Positions 8,225 to 17,116 of a stretch of DNA of 64,000 nt are shown one piece after another. The position numbers were made by a program, and so were the translations under genes. The notes under the pieces are model-generated. The model was not told the origin of the DNA and searched no databases. It saw nothing but the letters and a program-made list of their open reading frames with translations. The stretch is from Streptomyces spinoverrucosus (GTDB lineage: Bacteria; Actinomycetota; Actinomycetes; Streptomycetales; Streptomycetaceae). The stretch's first letter is position 1; each line of letters opens with the position of its first letter. The stretch covers positions 1-64,000 of the forward strand of contig NZ_BJND01000022.1 of NCBI RefSeq assembly GCF_006539505.1, written 5' to 3'.

Positions 8225-9147
8225 ATGTACGACCCGACGCGGCTTGCCGCGCTGGTGGCGGTCGCCGAGGCCGGGTCGATCACCCGGGCCGCCGAGCGGC
8301 TCGGCTACACCCCGCCTGCGCTCTCCCAGCAGCTGGCGAAGCTGGAGCGGGAGGCGGGCGCCGCGCTGCTCGTACGGCACCACCGGGGGGCACGGCTGAC
8401 GGCTGCGGGCGAGTTGCTGGCGGCGCGGGCCCGTACGGTGCTCGACGAGCTGGAACGGGCGCGTCACGAACTGGCGCGACTGACCGGGCTCGCCGGTGGC
8501 ACACTCCGGTCGGCACCTTCCAGACCGCGGGGATCCATCTGCTGCCGCCGGTGCTCAGCGCGTTCCGCCGGGCGCATCCGGACGTGGAGCTGACCGTCGC
8601 GGACTACGAACCGCCGGCCGGGGTCGCGGCGGTGGCCGCGGGCGAGGTGGATCTGGCGCTGACGCACACCTACGAGCCGGCCGATCCGGTGCCGCTGCCC
8701 TCGTCGGTCGGTGTGGAGCCGCTGCTCGTCGAGGAGCTGGTGCTGGTGACGGCGCCGGGGCACGCCCTCGGCGGCGGTGGCTCCCGGCTGCCGCTGGCCG
8801 AGCTCGCCGGGCAGCCACTGATCAGCATGGCGCCGGACCATCCGGCCCGGCAGGGGGTGGAGGCGGCGCTGGCCCGCGCCGGGGCGGCGCCCTCGGTACT
8901 GGTCGCCACGCCGGGGTACGCCCTGGTGTGCGCGCTGGTCAGTGCGGGGCTCGGGGTGGCGGTCGTACCGGAGATGGTGGCGCGCACGTCGGCCACGCCG
9001 GTCGGAATGCGACCACTGTCGGAGGGCGAGCTACGCCGCACAATCTCCCTCGCCCACCGCACCGGCGAGACGTCCCCCGCGGCGGACGCCTTCCGCGCCC
9101 TACTACGCGGCGCGTTCGGCCGAGCTCAGCAGCCTGGGCGGCCCTGA
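8225..9147 (+). pseudogene. LysR family regulator, single-base frameshift
   Basis: The N-terminal LysR helix-turn-helix (MYDPTRLAALVAVAEAGSI, then AAERLGYTPPALSQQLAKLE) is read in one frame to about position 8506. The ligand-binding domain (GTFQTAGIHLLPPVLSAFRR through to the end) continues in another frame, as if one base were missing in CTCCGG|TCGGC near 8504-8512. Restoring one G would give the usual TLRVGTFQTAG. As read, the first frame yields a truncated DNA-binding protein with a scrambled end. It lies divergent from the LysE exporter. It could be a genuine pseudogene or a base-call error in a G run; the sequence cannot distinguish these. Confidence 0.85.
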
Positions 9148-9900
9148 GGCCTCCGCCTCCGCGCCACTCCCGGCCCGGCAGACCGAACCACCCGGAGCGC
9201 GGCCCTGACGTCTTCGCCCCCGCCACGCCATGCCCGGCCCGACAGACCTAACCACCCGGAGCACGGGCCCGAGCTCTCCGCCTCCGCCGCACCTCCCCCG
9301 GCCCGACAGACCAAACCACCCGGAGCACCGGCCTGAGGCCTCCGCCCCTGCTGCACCACTCCCAGCCCCGCAGACCAGACGGCCCGGGGCGCGGGCCTGA
9401 CGTCTCTGCCCCCGCCGCGCCACTCCCAGCCCCGCAGACCAGACGGCCCGGGCCGGGCCACGGCCCAGAGGCCTCCGCCCCCGCCACGCCACCCCGGCCC
9501 CGCAGACCTAACCACCCGGGCCATGGCCCAGAGGCCTCCGCCCCGCCACCCCCGGCCCCGGCCCCGCAGACCAAACCACCCGGGCCACGGCCCAGAGGCC
9601 TCCGCCGCACCGCCCCCGACCGGCAGACCGACCCACCCGGAGCCCGGCCCTAACGCCTCCGCCTCCGCGGCTCCACTCCCGGCCCGGCAGACCGAACGGC
9701 CGGGAGCCCGGGCCTGAGGTCACCACCTCTTCCGCGCCGCTCCCGCCCGGCATACCGGACACCCGTGGCCCGGGCCTGAGGCCTCCGCCTCCGCCGCACC
9801 GCCCCCGACCCAGTAGACCGAACGGCCGGGACCGGGCCTAACGCCTCGTCCTCCCGCGCACCGCCTCCGACCCGGCAGACCAAACCACCCCGCCCAAGAC
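9146..9900. repeat. array of ~12 imperfect ~63-bp tandem repeats
   Basis: Units begin near 9146, 9207, 9271, 9335, 9399, 9468, 9531, 9595, 9652, 9716, 9778 and 9840, each 57-69 bases long. Every unit carries a GAGGCCTCCGCC-like start (variants GACGTC, AACGCC) and a GGCAGACCAAACCACCCGG-like core. GAGGCCTC is itself a palindrome. The array fills the space between the convergent LysR and ATPase genes. Long open frames on the minus strand read Gly/Arg/Trp-rich repeats but change frame between units and look like compositional artefacts. Between 9900 and 10037 nothing recognisable was seen. Confidence 0.85.
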
Positions 9901-10037
9901 CGACGACTCCAGCTGCGCAACGCGCCACGCGGCCCGCCCCGGTGACTCCCGCCCCCTCGCCCCGCAACACGCCCGTGGCCATGAGCGCGAGGGAGCGCCC
10001 CGCAGCGCGCCCCACCGCCGCGTGCCCGTCCCGAAAG

Positions 10038-10496
10038 CTACGGCTCCTGCTTGCCCGCCGTCGGTACCGGCCCCGCCCGCACCGTCCACGGCAGTTCGAT
10101 GGAGACCGTCTTGCCGCCCTCGCGGGTCGGGCGGACTCTCAGGCGGCCGCCGCACTCGGCGGTCAGCCAGCGGATGATGACCAGGCCGCGGCCGTTGTCC
10201 TGCTGGACGGCGGCCGGCAGCCGCTTGGGCAGGCGCGGGTGACTGTCGGTCACCCCGATGCGGAGCTGCTCGTCGCGGTCGAGCTCCATGGCGACGGTGA
10301 AGGTGGGTGACTGGCCGGACGTGTGCAGAACGGCGTTGGTGGCGAGTTCGGAGACGATGAGCCGGATCGTGTCGGCCAGCTCCGTCTCCGGTGGCAGGCC
10401 CCACTCCGCCAGCGTGCTGACCACGTAGGTGCGGGCGGCGGCGACCGAGGCGGGATCGCTCGGCAGAGTGACGGATGCTTCCAGGTGGTCTGCCAT
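10038..10496 (-). CDS. RsbW-like HATPase_c protein (anti-sigma-type kinase)
   Basis: This protein of about 152 residues has a single GHKL ATP-binding domain: the N-box IRLIVSELATNAVLHT, then VTDSHPRLP and DNGRGLVIIRWLTAECGG. Stand-alone proteins of this type in Streptomyces resemble RsbW/SpoIIAB anti-sigma kinases. The gene is divergent from an XRE-DUF5753/DUF397 pair, the arrangement seen in WhiJ-type and related loci that affect development. The ATG at 10496 (MADHLEASVTLP) was chosen because it abuts the conserved fold. In-frame residues further upstream run into the promoter of the divergent gene and are unlikely to be translated. Confidence 0.87.
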   Translation of the reverse strand: MADHLEASVTLPSDPASVAAARTYVVSTLAEWGLPPETELADTIRLIVSELATNAVLHTSGQSPTFTVAMELDRDEQLRIGVTDSHPRLPKRLPAAVQQDNGRGLVIIRWLTAECGGRLRVRPTREGGKTVSIELPWTVRAGPVPTAGKQEP

Positions 10497-10621
10497 GGCG
10501 ACGTCGTCCCTTTCCCACGGGACCGCAGTCCGACACGGAGCGGATGGTTCGAGTACGGTCCCGGACTGGTGCTTCGTCGCCAGACTGCCACTCATAGCCC
10601 GGTAGCGGCGGCGATCCACCA

Positions 10622-10671
10622 AGATATGCATATATCTGTCGCTCGAAGCGGTGAACTCTGCGACGGCAGAG
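10622..10671. promoter_or_regulatory. inverted repeats between ATPase and XRE genes
   Basis: The divergent gap contains an AT-rich palindrome AGATAT-GCAT-ATATCT (10622-10637), conspicuous in this GC-rich context, and CTCTGC-GACG-GCAGAG (10656-10671). Either may be the operator of the XRE protein. The XRE gene has a clear AAGGAGTAAGGAG ribosome binding region before ATG 10709. Confidence 0.5.
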
Positions 10672-10708
10672 CGTATTTGGGCGGCTCGGAAGGAGTAAGG
10701 AGTAGCCC

Positions 10709-11569
10709 ATGCAGCACGGTCCCGCGGTCCGCCGCCGGAAACTGGGCGCCGAATTACGCACACTGCGAGGCCGCGCGGGCCTCACCAGCGGTGAGGCGGC
10801 CCGTCTGGTGGGCTGGCACCAGTCGAAAGTGAGCCGGATCGAGACCGGCGCCAGCGGCGTGAAACCGGCCGATGTGCGGTTACTCCTGGATGCCTACGGG
10901 GTGGACGACGCCCAACTTCGGGACCTCCTCCTGGCGTTGGCGGGCTCCGGCGGCGCCCACGGCCGGGACCACTGGTGGCACGCCTACAAGGGGGTGCTGC
11001 CGCCCACCTACCGCGACTTCATCAGCCTGGAGTCGCAGGCCGGCGCCATGCGCACGCTGGAGACCTCCGTCGTCCCGGGCCTGCTCCAGACCCCCGAGTA
11101 CGCCCGCGCCGTGACCCGCGCCGCGGTGGAGGGCCTGGACGAGGACCGCCTGGACGCCCTGGTGGAGGTACGTCTGGCCAGGCAGGACGTGCTGCGTTCG
11201 CACCCCCCGCTGGTGCTGAGCGCGGTGCTCGACGAGGCGGTGCTGCGCCGCGAGGTCGGCGGCCCCGAGGTGATGGCGCGGCAGCTGGAGCGGCTCATGG
11301 ACGCGGCCCGGCTGCCCCAAGTGCGCCTCCAAGTGCTGCCCTTCGCGGCGGGGGCGCACATCGGCATCACCGGGCCTTTCGTTATCTTCTCATTTTCGAG
11401 CACTTCCGATCTGGACGTTGTCGTTCTCGACCACTTGACGAGTAGCCTCTACCTCGAACGGAAAGAAGACGTAGAGGCCTACACCGAGGCCTTCAACGCC
11501 CTTCAGTTCTACGCCCTTTCGCCCAAGGAATCGTTGGACTACATCGCCGTGATAGGTGACGGCGTGTAA
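10709..11569 (+). CDS. XRE family regulator with DUF5753 domain
   Basis: This 286-residue protein has an N-terminal helix-turn-helix (about residues 9-65, including LRTLRGRAGLTSGEAARLVGW and HQSKVSRIETG) followed by a DUF5753 domain. In that domain PGLLQTPEYARAV and the segment from VLPFAAGAHIGITGPF onward are typical. This class is highly expanded in streptomycetes and typically works with the adjacent DUF397 protein, as with WhiJ-like regulators. A DUF397 gene follows after 9 bases, and the anti-sigma-like ATPase is divergent. The strong ribosome binding site supports this start. Confidence 0.93.
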   Translation: MQHGPAVRRRKLGAELRTLRGRAGLTSGEAARLVGWHQSKVSRIETGASGVKPADVRLLLDAYGVDDAQLRDLLLALAGSGGAHGRDHWWHAYKGVLPPTYRDFISLESQAGAMRTLETSVVPGLLQTPEYARAVTRAAVEGLDEDRLDALVEVRLARQDVLRSHPPLVLSAVLDEAVLRREVGGPEVMARQLERLMDAARLPQVRLQVLPFAAGAHIGITGPFVIFSFSSTSDLDVVVLDHLTSSLYLERKEDVEAYTEAFNALQFYALSPKESLDYIAVIGDGV

Positions 11570-11578
11570 GGAGGCACC

Positions 11579-11800
11579 ATGACCGCTCTGCCTCGGAACG
11601 TACCTTCCAGCACTCAACTGCTCGCTGTGCACTGGCTGCGCAGCAGCTACAGCACCGGCGCGAACAACTGCGTCGAGACGGCCCGGCCGGCCCTTGGCCC
11701 GTGGGCCGGACTGCTCGCCGTACGCGACTCCAAGGCCCCGTCCGGACCCGCGCTGCTCTTCTCCCCCGAGAGCTGGGCGGGGTTCACGGCCCACCTCTGA
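11579..11800 (+). CDS. DUF397 small protein
   Basis: This 73-residue protein is of the DUF397 family, recognised by LRSSYSTGANNCVETA (usually SSYSgggnCVEVA) and the closing block with VRDSKAPSGPALLFSPESWAGF. Members are partners, possibly antagonists, of the XRE-DUF5753 regulator encoded directly upstream; BldB belongs to a related small-protein group. It follows the XRE stop by 9 bases with GGAGG before the ATG, so the two are co-translated. No membrane segment or cofactor site is seen beyond the single conserved cysteine. Confidence 0.93.
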   Translation: MTALPRNVPSSTQLLAVHWLRSSYSTGANNCVETARPALGPWAGLLAVRDSKAPSGPALLFSPESWAGFTAHL

Positions 11801-11845
11801 GAAGTCAGTCCCGTAGCGCGCGATGCACGGCCGTGGTTCGCCGAC

Positions 11846-12973
11846 TCATGGTCGCGTGTCGCCGATGACACGTACAGCGCGTTCGATCTGGTCCCCGGAG
11901 AGGTCCGCGCGGGCCGTCAGCCGCAGCCGGGAGATGCCGTCGGGTACGGAAGGAGGTCGGAAGCAGCCCACGGCGAGCCCCTCGGCGCGGCAGTCGGCCG
12001 CCCAGCGCACGGCGCTCTCCGGGGACGGCGCGCGTACGGAGACGACCGCGGCGTCCGGTCGTACCGCCTGAAGGCCCAGGGCCGTCAGCCGGGTGTGCAA
12101 CTCGCCCGCCACCGCGCGGGCCCGCGCCGCCCGCTCCGGCTCACCGCGCAGCAGCCGCAGGGCCGCGAGCGCCGCGCCCGCGGCGGCCGGAGCCAGACCG
12201 GTGTCGAAGATGAACGTCCGCGCCGCGTTGACCAGATGGTCGATCACCCGCGCCGGGCCGAGCACGGCGCCGCCCTGGCTGCCCAGTGACTTGGACAGCG
12301 TGACCGTGACGACCAGGTCGTCCGCGCCCGCTAGCCCCGCCGCGTACGGGGCGCCCCGGCCGCCGTCGCCGAGCACGCCGAGGCCATGGGCGTCGTCCAC
12401 GACCAGTCCTGCGCCCTGCTCCCGGCACACCTGGGCCAGGGCCGCGAGCGGAGCGGCGTCGCCGTCGACCGAGAAGACCGTGTCGGACACGGCGACGGCG
12501 GTGCCGTCGTGCGTCTGCAGTGCCTTGCGCACCGCGTCGGGGTCGGCGTGCGCGACGACCTGCGTGGTGCCGCGCGCCAGCCGGCAGCCGTCGATCAGCG
12601 AGGCGTGGTTGCCCGCGTCGGAGACGATCAGCGAGCCGTGCGGCGCCAGCGCGGTGACCGCGGCGAGGTTGGCGGCGTAACCGGAGGAGAAGACCAGCGC
12701 CGCCTCGAAGCCGCAGAAGCCGGCCAGCTCGCGTTCGAGTTCCGCGTGCAGTTCGGTGGTGCCGGTGACGAGCCGGGAGCCGGTCGCCCCGCCGCCCCAC
12801 CTCCGCGCAGCCCGCGCGGCGCCCTCGGTGACCTCGGGGTGCCGGGCCAGCCCCAGGTAGTCGTTGCTCGCCAGGTCCAGCAGCGGCGAGTCGGCCGGGC
12901 GGGGACGCAGAGTCCGTACGAGTCCGGCGTTGCGGCGCAGCTCTGCCTGCTCGTCGATCCAGCCGAACGCCAT
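11846..12973 (-). CDS. bioF: 8-amino-7-oxononanoate synthase
   Basis: This 375-residue PLP enzyme condenses pimeloyl thioester with L-alanine, the first ring-forming stage of biotin synthesis. Visible features are SNDYLGLARHPEV, the glycine-rich segment GSRLVTGTTELHAELE, VVDDAHGLGVLGDGGRG, and the PLP lysine in TVTLSKSLGSQGG (Lys228). The length agrees with BioF. It is divergent from bioB-bioA-bioD, so all four core genes share one intergenic control region. No bioC/bioH or other pimeloyl-synthesis gene is in the window, so the source of the pimeloyl group is not shown. Confidence 0.93.
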   Translation of the reverse strand: MAFGWIDEQAELRRNAGLVRTLRPRPADSPLLDLASNDYLGLARHPEVTEGAARAARRWGGGATGSRLVTGTTELHAELERELAGFCGFEAALVFSSGYAANLAAVTALAPHGSLIVSDAGNHASLIDGCRLARGTTQVVAHADPDAVRKALQTHDGTAVAVSDTVFSVDGDAAPLAALAQVCREQGAGLVVDDAHGLGVLGDGGRGAPYAAGLAGADDLVVTVTLSKSLGSQGGAVLGPARVIDHLVNAARTFIFDTGLAPAAAGAALAALRLLRGEPERAARARAVAGELHTRLTALGLQAVRPDAAVVSVRAPSPESAVRWAADCRAEGLAVGCFRPPSVPDGISRLRLTARADLSGDQIERAVRVIGDTRP

Positions 12974-13040
12974 GGGTTTTCGTCCTCCGGTGATTTTGTA
13001 GGCAGTGAACAGACCCTAGCGGTACCCATCGCAGCTCAGG

Positions 13041-13075
13041 GTGTGGCAATACCCACACGTCGAACACCCAGTGTT
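13041..13075. promoter_or_regulatory. inverted repeats in the bioF-bioB control region
   Basis: The 155-base divergent gap contains two adjacent inverted repeats, GTGTGG-N6-CCACAC (13041-13058) and AACAC-CCA-GTGTT (13063-13075). Either could be the operator of a biotin regulator. Neither exactly matches the BirA or BioQ consensus as I remember them. This is a candidate only. Confidence 0.45.
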
Positions 13076-13128
13076 GTGTGAAGTCTCCTCTTGGCCACAA
13101 GCGGTGCGTTAGGACAGGATCAGCTTCC

Positions 13129-14301
13129 ATGGACCTGCTGAACACGCTGGTGGACAAGGGGCTTCGGCGCGAGACGCCGACCCGCGAGGAAGCGCTGGCC
13201 GTCCTCGCCACTTCCGACGACGACGTGCTCGATGTGGTGGCCGCGGCCGGAAAGGTGCGCCGCCACTGGTTCGGCCGACGGGTGAAGCTGAACTACCTCG
13301 TCAACCTCAAGTCGGGGCTGTGCCCCGAGGACTGCTCGTACTGCTCCCAACGACTCGGCTCCAAGGCCGAGATCCTCAAGTACACCTGGCTGAAGCCCGA
13401 CCAGGCCTCGCAGGCCGCGGCCGCGGGGCTCGCGGGCGGCGCCAAGCGGGTCTGTCTGGTGGCCAGCGGGCGCGGGCCGACCGACCGGGACGTCGACCGG
13501 GTCTCCGAGACGATCCGGACGATCAAGGAGCAGAACGAGGGCGTCGAGGTGTGCGCCTGCCTCGGGCTGCTCTCCGACGGCCAGGCGGAGCGGCTGCGCG
13601 ACGCCGGCGCGGACGCCTACAACCACAACCTCAACACGTCCGAGGGCACGTACGCGGACATCACGACCACGCACACGTACGCCGATCGGGTGGACACGGT
13701 CCAGAAGGCGCACGCGGCCGGGCTGTCCGCCTGCTCCGGTCTGATCGCCGGGATGGGCGAGAGCGACGAGGACCTGGTCGACGTGGTGTTCGCGCTGCGT
13801 GAGCTGGACCCGGACTCGGTGCCGGTCAACTTCCTGATCCCGTTCGAGGGCACCCCGCTCGCCAAGGAGTGGCACCTCACCCCGCAGCGCTGTCTGCGGA
13901 TCCTGGCGATGGTGCGGTTCGTGTGCCCGGACGTCGAGGTGCGCATCGCCGGCGGCCGCGAGGTCCATCTGCGCTCGATGCAGCCCCTCGCCCTGCACCT
14001 GGCCAACTCCATCTTCCTCGGCGACTACCTCACCAGCGAGGGCCAGGCGGGCAAGGCCGACCTGGAGATGATCGCGGACGCCGGGTTCGAGGTGGAGGGC
14101 ACCGACCAGGTGACGCTGCCGGAGCACCGGGCGGGCGGCGGGTGCGGGTCGCACGGCAGCGCCGAGGGTGCCGGGTGCGGGTCGCACGAGGGAGGCGGAG
14201 TCTGCGGTTCCGCATCCGTCCCGCAGGCCTCCGAGCCGCGTACGGACCTGGTCGCCGTACGCCGCCGGGGTGCCGGAACGGACCTCGCGCCCAATGCTTG
14301 A
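13129..14301 (+). CDS. bioB: biotin synthase (radical SAM) with Cys/His tail
   Basis: This 390-residue enzyme inserts sulfur into dethiobiotin, the last step of biotin synthesis. The radical-SAM cluster motif is [12 protein letters not shown] (Cys65, Cys69, Cys72), and candidate second-cluster cysteines lie in [15 protein letters not shown] and SACSGLI, with VRIAGGRE near 272. The catalytic core ends near residue 335. A further 55 residues form a Gly/Ser-rich tail with three cysteines and two histidines (GCGSH twice, then VCGS), partly made by a 17-bp direct repeat in the DNA. The ATG at 13129 gives the expected N-terminus. The stop overlaps bioA by 8 bases. Confidence 0.95.
   Translation: MDLLNTLVDKGLRRETPTREEALAVLATSDDDVLDVVAAAGKVRRHWFGRRVKLNYLVNLKSGLCPEDCSYCSQRLGSKAEILKYTWLKPDQASQAAAAGLAGGAKRVCLVASGRGPTDRDVDRVSETIRTIKEQNEGVEVCACLGLLSDGQAERLRDAGADAYNHNLNTSEGTYADITTTHTYADRVDTVQKAHAAGLSACSGLIAGMGESDEDLVDVVFALRELDPDSVPVNFLIPFEGTPLAKEWHLTPQRCLRILAMVRFVCPDVEVRIAGGREVHLRSMQPLALHLANSIFLGDYLTSEGQAGKADLEMIADAGFEVEGTDQVTLPEHRAGGGCGSHGSAEGAGCGSHEGGGVCGSASVPQASEPRTDLVAVRRRGAGTDLAPNA
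14139..14188 (+). repeat. 17-bp direct repeat inside the bioB tail
   Basis: An identical 17-mer (CGGGTGCGGGTCGCACG) occurs at 14139-14155 and 14172-14188, exactly 33 bases apart and in frame. It encodes the two GCGSH motifs of the BioB tail, so the tail appears to have grown by in-frame duplication. Confidence 0.85.
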
Positions 14302-15574
14302 CCTGACCCTGCACGAGCTGCTGGACCTCGACCGGCGGCACGTCTGGCATCCGTACGGCCCCATGCCCGGCCGGCAGGAACCGCTCGTCGTGGAGTCGGC
14401 GAGCGGGGTGCGGCTGCGGCTCGCGGACGGCTCGGGCGAGCTGGTCGACGGAATGTCGTCCTGGTGGTCGGCGATCCACGGCTACAACCACCCGGTGCTG
14501 AACGAGGCCGCGCGCGAGCAGTTGTCGCGGATGAGCCATGTGATGTTCGGCGGGCTCACGCACGAGCCCGCCGTACGGCTGGCGAAGCTCCTTGTCGAAA
14601 TGTCGCCCGACGGTCTGGAGCATGTGTTCCTCGCCGACTCCGGGTCGGTGTCGGTCGAGGTCGCGATCAAGATGTGCCTGCAGTACTGGCGTTCGCTCGG
14701 CCGCCCCGAGAAGCGACGCCTGCTCACCTGGCGGGGCGGCTACCACGGCGACACCTGGCAGCCGATGTCGGTGTGCGACCCCGAGGGGGGCATGCACGAA
14801 CTGTGGACCGGGGTGCTGCCGCGCCAGGTGTTCGCGGACCCGCCGCCGGCCACGTACGAGGAGTCGTACGCCGACCAGTTGCGCGAGCTGATCGAGCGGC
14901 ACGCGGGCGAACTGGCCGCCGTCATCGTGGAGCCGGTGGTGCAGGGCGCGGGCGGGATGCGGTTCCACTCCCCCGCGTATCTGCGGGTGCTGCGCGAGGT
15001 GTGCGACGCGCACGACGTGCTGCTGGTGTTCGACGAGATCGCGACCGGGTTCGGGCGGACGGGTGCGCTGTTCGCGGCGGAGCACGCGGCCGTGACGCCG
15101 GACGTGATGTGCGTGGGCAAGGCCCTGACCGGCGGCTATCTGACGATGGCGGCGACGCTGTGCACGTCGCGGGTGGCCGACGGCATCTCCCGGGGGGAGG
15201 TGCCGGTGCTGGCGCACGGGCCGACGTTCATGGGCAATCCGCTGGCGGCGGCCGTGGCCTGCGCCTCGATCGAACTGCTGCTCGGCCAGGACTGGCGTGC
15301 CGAGGTCAAGCGGATCGAGGCGGGACTCCGGGAGGGGCTGGCACCGGCCGCGGACTTCCCGGGGGTGCGGGAGGTACGGGTCCTGGGCGCCATCGGGGTC
15401 GTCCAGCTCGACCACGCCGTGGACATGGCGGCGGCGACGCGGGCCGCCGTGCGCGAGGGCGTGTGGCTGCGGCCGTTCCGCGACCTCGTCTACACCATGC
15501 CGCCGTACGTCACGGGCGACGCGGACCTGGCACGGATCGGGCGCGCGGTGTGCGCGGCCGCGCGGGAGGGATGA
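14294..15574 (+). CDS. bioA: adenosylmethionine-8-amino-7-oxononanoate aminotransferase
   Basis: This 426-residue class III aminotransferase converts 8-amino-7-oxononanoate to 7,8-diaminononanoate with SAM as the amino donor. Key features are WHPYGPM near the N-terminus, [36 protein letters not shown] (Asp247) and the PLP lysine in VGKALTGG (Lys276). The start ATGCTTGA overlaps the bioB stop by 8 bases, and bioD starts one base after the bioA stop. The in-frame region upstream of 14294 belongs to bioB in another frame. Size and motifs are normal. Confidence 0.95.
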   Translation: MLDLTLHELLDLDRRHVWHPYGPMPGRQEPLVVESASGVRLRLADGSGELVDGMSSWWSAIHGYNHPVLNEAAREQLSRMSHVMFGGLTHEPAVRLAKLLVEMSPDGLEHVFLADSGSVSVEVAIKMCLQYWRSLGRPEKRRLLTWRGGYHGDTWQPMSVCDPEGGMHELWTGVLPRQVFADPPPATYEESYADQLRELIERHAGELAAVIVEPVVQGAGGMRFHSPAYLRVLREVCDAHDVLLVFDEIATGFGRTGALFAAEHAAVTPDVMCVGKALTGGYLTMAATLCTSRVADGISRGEVPVLAHGPTFMGNPLAAAVACASIELLLGQDWRAEVKRIEAGLREGLAPAADFPGVREVRVLGAIGVVQLDHAVDMAAATRAAVREGVWLRPFRDLVYTMPPYVTGDADLARIGRAVCAAAREG

Positions 15575-15575
15575 C

Positions 15576-16322
15576 ATGCCGATCCTGGTGATCACGGGGA
15601 CGGGCACGGAGGTCGGCAAGACCGTCACGACGGCCGCGGTCGCCGCGTCGGCGCTGGCGGCGGGGCGCTCGGTCGCCGTCCTGAAGGCCGCGCAGACGGG
15701 CGTACGGCCGGATGAGCGCGGGGACGCCGAGGAGGTGGCGCGGCTGGCAGGACCGGTCACGGCTCGCGAACTCGACCGATATCCAGAGCCGTTGGCGCCG
15801 GGTACGGCGGCGCGGCGGGCCGGGCGGGCGCCGGTGCATCCGCAGGAGATCGCCGAGGCCGCGGCCAAGCTGGCCACCGAGCACGATCTGGTGCTGGTGG
15901 AGGGCGCGGGCGGGCTGCTGGTGCGCTTCGACCCGGCGGGCGGGACGCTGGCGGACGCGGCCGAACTGCTGGCGGCACCGGTGCTCGTGGTGGCCGCGGC
16001 AGGACTGGGAACGCTGAACACCACCGAGCTGACGGCACGTGAAGTACGCCGTCGGCGGCTCGATTTGGTGGGGGTCGTGATCGGCAGCTGGCCCACCGAG
16101 CCGGACCTGGCCTCGCGCTGCAATCTGGCGGATCTGCCCGAGGTGGCGGACGCGCCGCTGCTGGGCGCCCCTCCGGCCGGGGCGGGGGCGTTGGCGCCGG
16201 AGGTCTTCCGGGCGGCGGCGCCCGGGTGGCTGGCGCCGCGGCTGGACGGGACGTGGGACGCGGAGGCGTTCCGGGTGCGGGAGAGGCCTGTGCCATTGAA
16301 GGACGCCGGTACGGCGACGTAG
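15576..16322 (+). CDS. bioD: dethiobiotin synthetase
   Basis: This 248-residue ATP-dependent enzyme closes the ureido ring of dethiobiotin from diaminononanoate and CO2. The N-terminus has the P-loop GTGTEVGKT, followed by VLKAAQTGV and VLVEGAGGLLVRF, all typical of BioD. It begins one base after the bioA stop with GGGAGGGATGAC as the ribosome binding region. It completes the bioB-A-D operon opposite bioF. The C-terminal end is somewhat extended, which is common in actinobacteria. Confidence 0.94.
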   Translation: MPILVITGTGTEVGKTVTTAAVAASALAAGRSVAVLKAAQTGVRPDERGDAEEVARLAGPVTARELDRYPEPLAPGTAARRAGRAPVHPQEIAEAAAKLATEHDLVLVEGAGGLLVRFDPAGGTLADAAELLAAPVLVVAAAGLGTLNTTELTAREVRRRRLDLVGVVIGSWPTEPDLASRCNLADLPEVADAPLLGAPPAGAGALAPEVFRAAAPGWLAPRLDGTWDAEAFRVRERPVPLKDAGTAT

Positions 16323-16426
16323 GGAGGCTCACGAGCGCGCGGTGCGCGTGGGTGCGAAGTCGCGGGGTGCACGGGGCGCTTTCTGGGGACAATCCCCGTA
16401 TGGCCCGTCCTGCCCGGGAGGTTTCC

Positions 16427-17107
16427 ATGCCGCTACGGTCCACCGGCACCGGCAAGGTGGCGCGGGATCCCGTGCACCACCCGCTGTTCGCCCGCTACTA
16501 CGCCCGCCTCAGCGTGGCCGCCGAGACCCGGATGGGAATGGCCGGGGTGCGTGACCGGCTGCTCGCCGGGCTGTCCGGGCGGGTGATCGAGATCGGCGCG
16601 GGCAACGGCCTGAACTTCGCGCACTATCCGGGGACAGTCGCGGAGGTCGTCGCCATCGAACCGGAGCGCAGCCTGCGGCAGCTGGCGGTTGAGGCCGCGC
16701 TGCGCGCCGAGATGCCCGTCGACGTCGTGCCGGGCGCGGCGGAGGCGCTGCCGGTCAAGAGCGAGGGCTTCGACGCGGTGGTGCTGTCGCTGGTGCTGTG
16801 CAGTGTGCGGGACGTGCCGCGCGCCCTCGGTGAGGTACGGCGGGTGCTGCGGCCCGGCGGTCAGGTGCGGTTCTTCGAGCACGGCCGGGGCGGCGGCCGC
16901 GCGATGGGCTTCACGCAGCGGGCGCTGGACCGCACGGTGTGGCCGGTGCTGAACGGCGGCTGCCATCTGTCCCGGGATCCGGTCGGCGCGCTCCGGGACG
17001 CCGGGTTCGAACTGGGGCCGTACCGGCGGATGCTGATGCCGGAGAAGGGGCCGGTGCTGCCCACGTCGTTCTGCGTGCTCGGCACCGCGTGGCGGCCGCA
17101 GCAGTAG
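16427..17107 (+). CDS. class I SAM-dependent methyltransferase
   Basis: This 226-residue protein has the Rossmann SAM-binding motif VIEIGAGNGLNFAHYP, an acidic second strand (VVAIEPE), GFDAVVLSLVLCSV and VLRPGGQVRFFEHG. This is the UbiE/COQ5-like methyltransferase_11 architecture, near-standard in length. The ATG at 16427 is preferred over one at 16400 because GGGAGG lies 5-6 bases upstream. It follows bioD on the same strand by about 100 bases but has its own ribosome binding site and no evident role in biotin synthesis. The substrate is unknown. Confidence 0.88.
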   Translation: MPLRSTGTGKVARDPVHHPLFARYYARLSVAAETRMGMAGVRDRLLAGLSGRVIEIGAGNGLNFAHYPGTVAEVVAIEPERSLRQLAVEAALRAEMPVDVVPGAAEALPVKSEGFDAVVLSLVLCSVRDVPRALGEVRRVLRPGGQVRFFEHGRGGGRAMGFTQRALDRTVWPVLNGGCHLSRDPVGALRDAGFELGPYRRMLMPEKGPVLPTSFCVLGTAWRPQQ

Positions 17108-17116
17108 ACCGGCGCC

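Noticed and set aside
9103..9762. Long open frames with Gly/Arg/Trp-rich repeats on the minus strand
   Set aside because: They follow the 63-bp tandem repeats, change frame between units and have no start context. They are compositional artefacts.
9146..9900. CRISPR array
   Set aside because: The repeats are contiguous and imperfect with no unique spacers, and no cas gene is present.
11008..11403. Minus-strand ORF inside the XRE gene
   Set aside because: It is a shadow with no independent support.
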